From Lachnospiraceae bacterium (GTDB lineage Bacteria; Bacillota_A; Clostridia; Lachnospirales; Lachnospiraceae), in NCBI GenBank assembly GCA_900764695.1, contig CAAFOY010000036.1:1-27600 (forward strand): a DNA stretch of 27,600 bases, given 5' to 3'. The notes below the pieces were generated by a model. The model was not told the DNA's origin, did not search any database, and saw only the letters and a list, made by a program, of their open reading frames with translations. Made by a program: the position numbers and the translations under genes. This document shows positions 23,800 to 27,600 of the stretch, one piece after another (positions within the stretch are counted from its first letter, which is position 1; every line of letters begins with the position of its first letter).

Positions 23800-24754
23800 T
23801 ATGATTTTTTTCGTTGTAGTCATGATGGGTGTTACATTTGTGCTTGTTACAACGATAGTTGCTAAAATAACTGAAAATAGCAGAAATGTAAAACGAAGAG
23901 AAGATTACATTGTAGGAAAGAAAAAGGAAGAAAAAAAGGTTGAAAAGACTGGAACACAAAAGGACAATAGAAAACAGTCTATAAACAATAATAGAAGTGC
24001 ATTGACAAAAATTAATAAAATATTAGCTGAAGAATTAGAAAAGAGCGATATTTCAAAAAAAACAGAAGATTTTATTATAATATGGATAGTTGTAACATTT
24101 GTTCCCGGCTTATTGTTTATGCTTATTTTTAAAAACCAGTTAATAGCACCGATGCTAATGATAATCGGAGCTGTTGCACCAATTATGTATATGAAAAGTA
24201 AACAAAAAAAGAGACGTGATATGTTTGAATCCCAATTAAGTGATGCATTAATGATTGCAAGCAACTGCTTAAAGTCAGGTCTTACTTTTAACCAGGCAAT
24301 GGATACAATTTCAAGTGAATGTGATGATCCAATAAAATCTGAATTTAAGAGAACTGTTAATGAGATAACTTTTGGTAGTTCGCAGGATGAAGCTTTAGAA
24401 GCAATGGCAAAAAGAGTAAAAAGTGAAGATTTTGATCTTGTTGTTTCTGCTGTTAGTATTCAACGACAGACAGGTGGTAATTTGTCTGAGATACTTGATA
24501 CGATAGCTGGAACAATTCGTGAACGATATAAGATTAAAGGCGAAATAAAAACAATGACAGGGCAAGGAAGAGTATCAGGAATGATAATTGGTGTATTGCC
24601 TATTGCATTACTGCTAATAATGAGTTTAATAAATAAAGAATTGATAATGACTTTGTTTACTACAACGATAGGAAAAACTTTGATAATTATATCTGTTTGT
24701 TTAGAAACTGTAGGTGCAATTGTTATTAATAAAATTGTAACGATTAAGTTCTAA
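23780..24754 (+). CDS. tadB: Tad inner membrane platform protein TadB
   Basis: A 324-residue membrane protein with a GspF/T2SSF domain, forming with TadC the platform on which TadA acts. One N-terminal helix (about 5-28), a charged linker, a helix pair near 93-135, the cytoplasmic T2SSF four-helix region (about 150-260, with SDALMIASNCLKSGLTFNQA and ERYKIKGEIKTMTGQGRVSG), and two C-terminal helices. The start is uncertain. ATG 23780 overlaps tadA by 20 bases, while ATG 23801 begins directly after it; neither has a strong binding site, which suggests translational coupling. Confidence 0.88.
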   Translation: MNGLLISMIFFVVVMMGVTFVLVTTIVAKITENSRNVKRREDYIVGKKKEEKKVEKTGTQKDNRKQSINNNRSALTKINKILAEELEKSDISKKTEDFIIIWIVVTFVPGLLFMLIFKNQLIAPMLMIIGAVAPIMYMKSKQKKRRDMFESQLSDALMIASNCLKSGLTFNQAMDTISSECDDPIKSEFKRTVNEITFGSSQDEALEAMAKRVKSEDFDLVVSAVSIQRQTGGNLSEILDTIAGTIRERYKIKGEIKTMTGQGRVSGMIIGVLPIALLLIMSLINKELIMTLFTTTIGKTLIIISVCLETVGAIVINKIVTIKF

Positions 24755-24768
24755 AGGAGAATAAGCAT

Positions 24769-25671
24769 ATGGAATGTATGGTATTAGCAATTAGTGCGTT
24801 AGTATTCTTTGTTGTTTCATCTATTGGATATAATAAAGGAAAAGAAGCTGATGCAAAAGAAAGAAAAATAGAGTACATAAGTGGTAAAAAGAAAGTACAG
24901 AATGAAAAAGAAGGAGAGAAGTCTTCAAAAAGATTTCTCTCATCTCAAATACAGGCACTTAACAATATGGCAAATAGAAGTGCAGCAAATGTTAAGAAAA
25001 ATGCTAAGTACAAACTTGTTGAAAAACAATTAAGATTAGCAGGACTTTCTATAAGCCCTGAAAATTTTTTGTTTTACAAAAAAGCGATTATGGTTTTAAT
25101 AATAGTTGTGAGTGCATTTATAGCTATAATTACAAAGACGATATTTCTTATATTAATTGGATTATTAATAGCTTTGTTAATTCCAAATTTATATTTGAAT
25201 AGTAAAGTGAAAAGTCACCAACAGGGGATAAGAGATCAGTTGCCAGATGCTATGGATCTTTTAGGAGTTTGTATTGAATCAGGATTAAGCTTTGATGCAT
25301 CTTTATTGAAGGTGTCAGAAAGAATGGAAGGCCCATTTATTGAGGAATTGTTGAAATTATACAGGCAGATTCAGATGGGTGTGCCTAGAGGGGACGCATT
25401 AAAAAATATGGCAAATTCATCAGAAATACCAGAATTAAAGACATTTATCGCTGCTTTGGCACAGGCAACCCAGTTAGGTATTCCAATGAATAATATTATG
25501 AAGGTACAATCTGAAACATTAAGAGAAACAAGAATGCAGATGGCAAGAGAAAAAGGGCAGAAAGCACCAGTTAAGATGCTTTTACCTATGGTAGGTCTTA
25601 TTTTCCCAGTACTATTTATTGTAATTTTAGGACCTGTTGTAATTAATATTATGAGTATGGGAGTTTTTTAA
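24769..25671 (+). CDS. tadC: Tad inner membrane platform protein TadC
   Basis: A 300-residue second platform protein with a T2SSF domain. It has one N-terminal helix (about 3-21), a basic linker, a helix pair near 103-140, the conserved LPDAMDLLGVCIESGLSFDASLLKV (about 158-182) and the LAQATQLGIPMNNIMKVQS segment, then a C-terminal helix ending in a glycine- and valine-rich span. AAAGGAG lies 8 bases before the ATG, 14 bases after tadB. It closes the recognised Tad set: tadV-flp-tadE-cpaB-tadZ-tadA-tadB-tadC. Confidence 0.9.
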   Translation: MECMVLAISALVFFVVSSIGYNKGKEADAKERKIEYISGKKKVQNEKEGEKSSKRFLSSQIQALNNMANRSAANVKKNAKYKLVEKQLRLAGLSISPENFLFYKKAIMVLIIVVSAFIAIITKTIFLILIGLLIALLIPNLYLNSKVKSHQQGIRDQLPDAMDLLGVCIESGLSFDASLLKVSERMEGPFIEELLKLYRQIQMGVPRGDALKNMANSSEIPELKTFIAALAQATQLGIPMNNIMKVQSETLRETRMQMAREKGQKAPVKMLLPMVGLIFPVLFIVILGPVVINIMSMGVF

Positions 25672-25741
25672 AGAAAAAGTAAAAATAATTTGAATTAATA
25701 ATGCAAATTTATAAAAAAAGTGATAGAATCGAGGTATGGAT

Positions 25742-26077
25742 ATGGTTATAACGTGTGATAGTCAGATTATATGCACGAAAGCTGAATATGCAAATACATT
25801 TTTTAAGAGATTTAAAGGACTTATGGGTCGTAAATCTTTAGCGGAAGGAGCAGGACTTTTAATAGAACCGTGTAACCAGATACATACATTCGGTATGAAG
25901 TTTGCTATAGACACATTGACATTGGATAAAGATGATGTGATTTTGTATATAGACCATGAAATTCAACCGGGAAAAATAAGAAAAATGGTTTCGAAGGGCA
26001 GAAGGGTGTTAGAATTGCCAAGCGGAACTGCAAATAAATATATGTTACAGGTTGGACAAGTTATTTCAGTGGAGTAG
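25742..26077 (+). CDS. DUF192 family protein
   Basis: A 111-residue protein covering a complete DUF192 domain. It contains TFFKRFKGLMGRKSL, GAGLLIEPCNQIHTFGMKF (with the conserved CNxIHTFGM core), and VLELPSGTA near the end. The fold is a small beta barrel with no assigned biochemical activity. Most family members have an export signal; this one has no signal peptide. The start is ATG 25742 because GAGG (25731-25734) is 7 bases upstream, whereas the in-frame ATG 25736 is only one base from it. It follows tadC by 70 bases and probably belongs to the same transcript, so a role in pilus function is possible but unproven. Confidence 0.82.
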   Translation: MVITCDSQIICTKAEYANTFFKRFKGLMGRKSLAEGAGLLIEPCNQIHTFGMKFAIDTLTLDKDDVILYIDHEIQPGKIRKMVSKGRRVLELPSGTANKYMLQVGQVISVE

Positions 26078-26108
26078 GAAACATTGAAATTGGACTCCAG
26101 CATTTATG

Positions 26109-26124
26109 CATTTCAATTGAAATG
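26109..26124. promoter_or_regulatory. 16-bp perfect palindrome before the DivIVA-like gene
   Basis: CATTTCAATTGAAATG is a perfect palindrome 30 bases before the ATG at 26155. It is a plausible operator for a dimeric regulator. No convincing -35/-10 pair was found beside it. Confidence 0.5.
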
Positions 26125-26154
26125 TAAAAAATCTAGGAAAAGGAGTTGAGAAGT

Positions 26155-27018
26155 ATGGCTAAGTTGTCAAGAATAGCTAGACCACAGACCAGGTTTATGC
26201 AGAGCAACGAAATTGGGGAGGTTGCAGCAGAAGAGAATGCTTATGGATTTAATCATGCGGTAAGAGGATATGATCCTGAAGAAGTAGATGATTATATTAA
26301 TAACCTTTTCGGCAACTACAAAAACACACAGAATGTTTTAAATAAGCAGAAAGAAGAGTTTGAAACAGAACGAGAAATGCTTCAATGTGAAATCAATGAT
26401 TTACATGGAAAAAATGGTGCTCTTCAAGAAGAGAATGATGAACTTAAAGCAACAATAGAGGAACTTAGAGAAGAAATATTAGCATTAGCAGAAGGAGCAG
26501 GAGATTCACAGCAGAGTGTAGCACCTGCCGCTCCAGTAGAAAAACCGGAACCTGAAATTGTATACGTTGAAGTGCCGGTAGAAAAACCATCTACAGACGA
26601 TGGAAGTGCTGAGTATGAAGTTCTTTATGCCGAGAATAATGAATTAATTGGAAAGAACAGGACTTTAAGTATTGAGAATGCTAAATTGCAAAAGAGTGTA
26701 GCTACAAGTGCTATGGAAGCTAAAGAAGCAACGGACAAATTAGGTGAAATTCAAAGTAGATTAGACGAAAGCGAAAATAAATTAGCAGATAATCAGAATA
26801 AACTTGAAGAATGTCAGGCTCAATTAGAAGACAGTCAGGTTCAGTTATTGGAAACTCAGGAAAAGGTTGAAGAAGGTCAGACAAGAATTCAGAGCATGGA
26901 AGAAGAAATGACTAAGATGCGTAAGAAGATGGAAATTGTTGATAGTAAAGAATTAATTGATTCACTTATTTCATCTATGGGAAGTCTTGAATCTGTACTT
27001 AAACAAAGACAGGAATGA
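26155..27018 (+). CDS. DivIVA-like coiled-coil protein
   Basis: A 287-residue cytoplasmic protein. A basic N-terminal segment (1-30) precedes a DivIVA-type motif, GFNHAVRGYDPEEVDDYINN (31-50), the family's RGYDxxEVDxF pattern. Residues 57-113 are a coiled coil. A Pro/Glu/Val linker (122-146, PVEKPEPEIVYVEVPVEKP) follows, then a second long coiled coil with an unbroken heptad: Leu203, 210, 217, 224, 231, Val238 and Ile245. DivIVA proteins sense curved membrane at poles and septa and recruit partners. The start is ATG 26155 with AGGAG (26141-26145) 9 bases before. It follows the DUF192 gene, ends at a good terminator, and closes the pilus locus. Confidence 0.8.
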   Translation: MAKLSRIARPQTRFMQSNEIGEVAAEENAYGFNHAVRGYDPEEVDDYINNLFGNYKNTQNVLNKQKEEFETEREMLQCEINDLHGKNGALQEENDELKATIEELREEILALAEGAGDSQQSVAPAAPVEKPEPEIVYVEVPVEKPSTDDGSAEYEVLYAENNELIGKNRTLSIENAKLQKSVATSAMEAKEATDKLGEIQSRLDESENKLADNQNKLEECQAQLEDSQVQLLETQEKVEEGQTRIQSMEEEMTKMRKKMEIVDSKELIDSLISSMGSLESVLKQRQE

Positions 27019-27046
27019 AAAAACGGGGAGTATGAATTTTTGTAGA

Positions 27047-27085
27047 AAAAAAGGATCGACAAAGATTTTGCCGATTCTTTTTTTT
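27047..27085 (+). terminator. intrinsic terminator closing the Tad locus
   Basis: AAAAAGGATCG pairs with CGATTCTTTTT with one G-T wobble. A one-base mismatch and CAAA/TTTG continue the stem to a GAT loop. Eight T (27078-27085) follow. It lies 29 bases after the DivIVA-like stop codon. Confidence 0.85.
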
Positions 27086-27139
27086 GCTAATTTTAACAAC
27101 ATAATGTATAAGAGGGAGGTATAATGCTTAGATAAGCAT
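27084..27139 (+). promoter_or_regulatory. promoter region with strong ribosome binding site and three-codon ORF
   Basis: TTGCTA (27084-27089) and TATAAG (27107-27112) are 17 bases apart. A second -10-like TATAAT lies at 27120-27125. AGGGAGG (27113-27119) is placed for ATG 27124, which reads ATG CTT AGA and then stops. The same bases form the inverted repeat ATGCTTA/TAAGCAT (27124-27139). The LRR gene itself starts further on without a good binding site. Confidence 0.45.
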
Positions 27140-27155
27140 ATTGTGTTTATAAAAG

Positions 27156-27600
27156 ATGAATGCAAAAAAAGTAAAAATGATGAAAGTAAAGAAAGTAATA
27201 AGTATAATAATAGCAATTACATTAATAATAACTAATATACAAGTTAGTAATACAAGTGCAGATACGGTAAATGAAATATTTGTGATTGGTGGAGTTCAGT
27301 ATAAGATTACTTCCATTGAAAAAAAGGAGGCAATTGTTGTAGGTGGACAAGATGTAAATATAAAGTGGTTGTATGTGCCAAACACAATAAACAAAGATGG
27401 AATTGAATATAATGTAAAACAAATAGGGGATAGTGCATTTAAAAATTGTATGGAATTGGAAGAGGTGAGTCTGCCGGATGAATTAGAAAGAATAGGAGCA
27501 AATGCATTTCAAAATGACAGCAAAATAACAGAAATAAAATTACCTGAAAATTTAAAGAAAGCAGGACAGGGAGCATTTGGAGAATGCAGTGGATTAACAG
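27156..27600 (+). CDS. LRR_5 (BspA-like) surface protein, cut by window end
   Basis: The first 148 residues of a secreted protein that runs past the window. A basic start (MNAKKVKMMKVKKV) and hydrophobic core followed by NTSADT form a signal peptide (about 1-35). The region up to about residue 90 has a short beta segment (IGGVQYKITSIEKKEAIVVG). LRR_5 repeats then begin: KQIGDSAFKNCMELEEVSLP, ERIGANAFQNDSKITEIKLP and KKAGQGAFGECSGLT. The repeat type is that of the 5494 protein, but the N-terminus lacks its Thr-rich linker. The start is uncertain among three in-frame ATGs (27156, 27177, 27180), none with a clear binding site. Confidence 0.8.
   Translation, partial: MNAKKVKMMKVKKVISIIIAITLIITNIQVSNTSADTVNEIFVIGGVQYKITSIEKKEAIVVGGQDVNIKWLYVPNTINKDGIEYNVKQIGDSAFKNCMELEEVSLPDELERIGANAFQNDSKITEIKLPENLKKAGQGAFGECSGLT

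Overview
The window reads as a chromosome segment from an AT-rich, Gram-positive anaerobe, most likely a Lachnospiraceae member (Clostridia). This is inferred from the conserved gdpP-rplI-dnaB order, strong AGGAGG ribosome binding sites, TTGACA/TATAAT promoters, BspA-like LRR surface proteins and a secretin-free Tad (Flp) pilus locus. No rRNA, tRNA, CRISPR array, transposase or phage gene is visible.

Region 1 (1-7540) is a cell-surface region. Two and a third copies of a 67-bp hairpin-forming tandem repeat open the window. They are followed by a small secreted Ig-like protein, a minus-strand pair of CDP-glycerol glycerophosphotransferases (one fused to a complete GT4 glycosyltransferase, its paralogue carrying only a half-domain remnant), and a divergent secreted protein that joins LRR_5 repeats to a probable beta-propeller. 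Region 2 (7863-10506) is a probable operon: a TagG/TagH-type ABC exporter of wall polymer, a TSCPD-domain protein and MTA/SAH nucleosidase. The glycerophosphotransferases and the exporter together suggest teichoic-acid-like polymer assembly and export. Region 3 (10662-13604) holds an unidentified membrane protein, glucose-6-phosphate isomerase with unusual 5' and 3' untranslated sequences, and a small conserved protein whose leader may be structured.

Region 4 (13913-17880) is the housekeeping cluster gdpP (c-di-AMP phosphodiesterase), rplI and dnaB. Region 5 (18098-27085) is a Tad pilus locus: prepilin peptidase, Flp pilin, TadE, CpaB, TadZ, TadA, TadB, TadC, then a DUF192 protein. It is bracketed by a MerR-headed coiled-coil protein upstream and a DivIVA-like coiled-coil protein downstream. 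That bracket resembles the RacA/DivIVA pairing used for polar anchoring in Bacillus and suggests that pilus assembly may be placed at a cell pole; this is inference. The window ends inside another LRR_5 surface protein.

The strongest non-coding signals are: a 12-nt perfect complementarity between the pgi leader and the loop of its terminator; a degenerate 35-bp repeat before pgi; a nested stem-loop in the leader of the 89-aa protein; a 17-18 bp palindrome over the start of the MerR-type gene; and a very long hairpin between flp and tadE. Several start codons were set from Shine-Dalgarno spacing rather than from the longest open frame.
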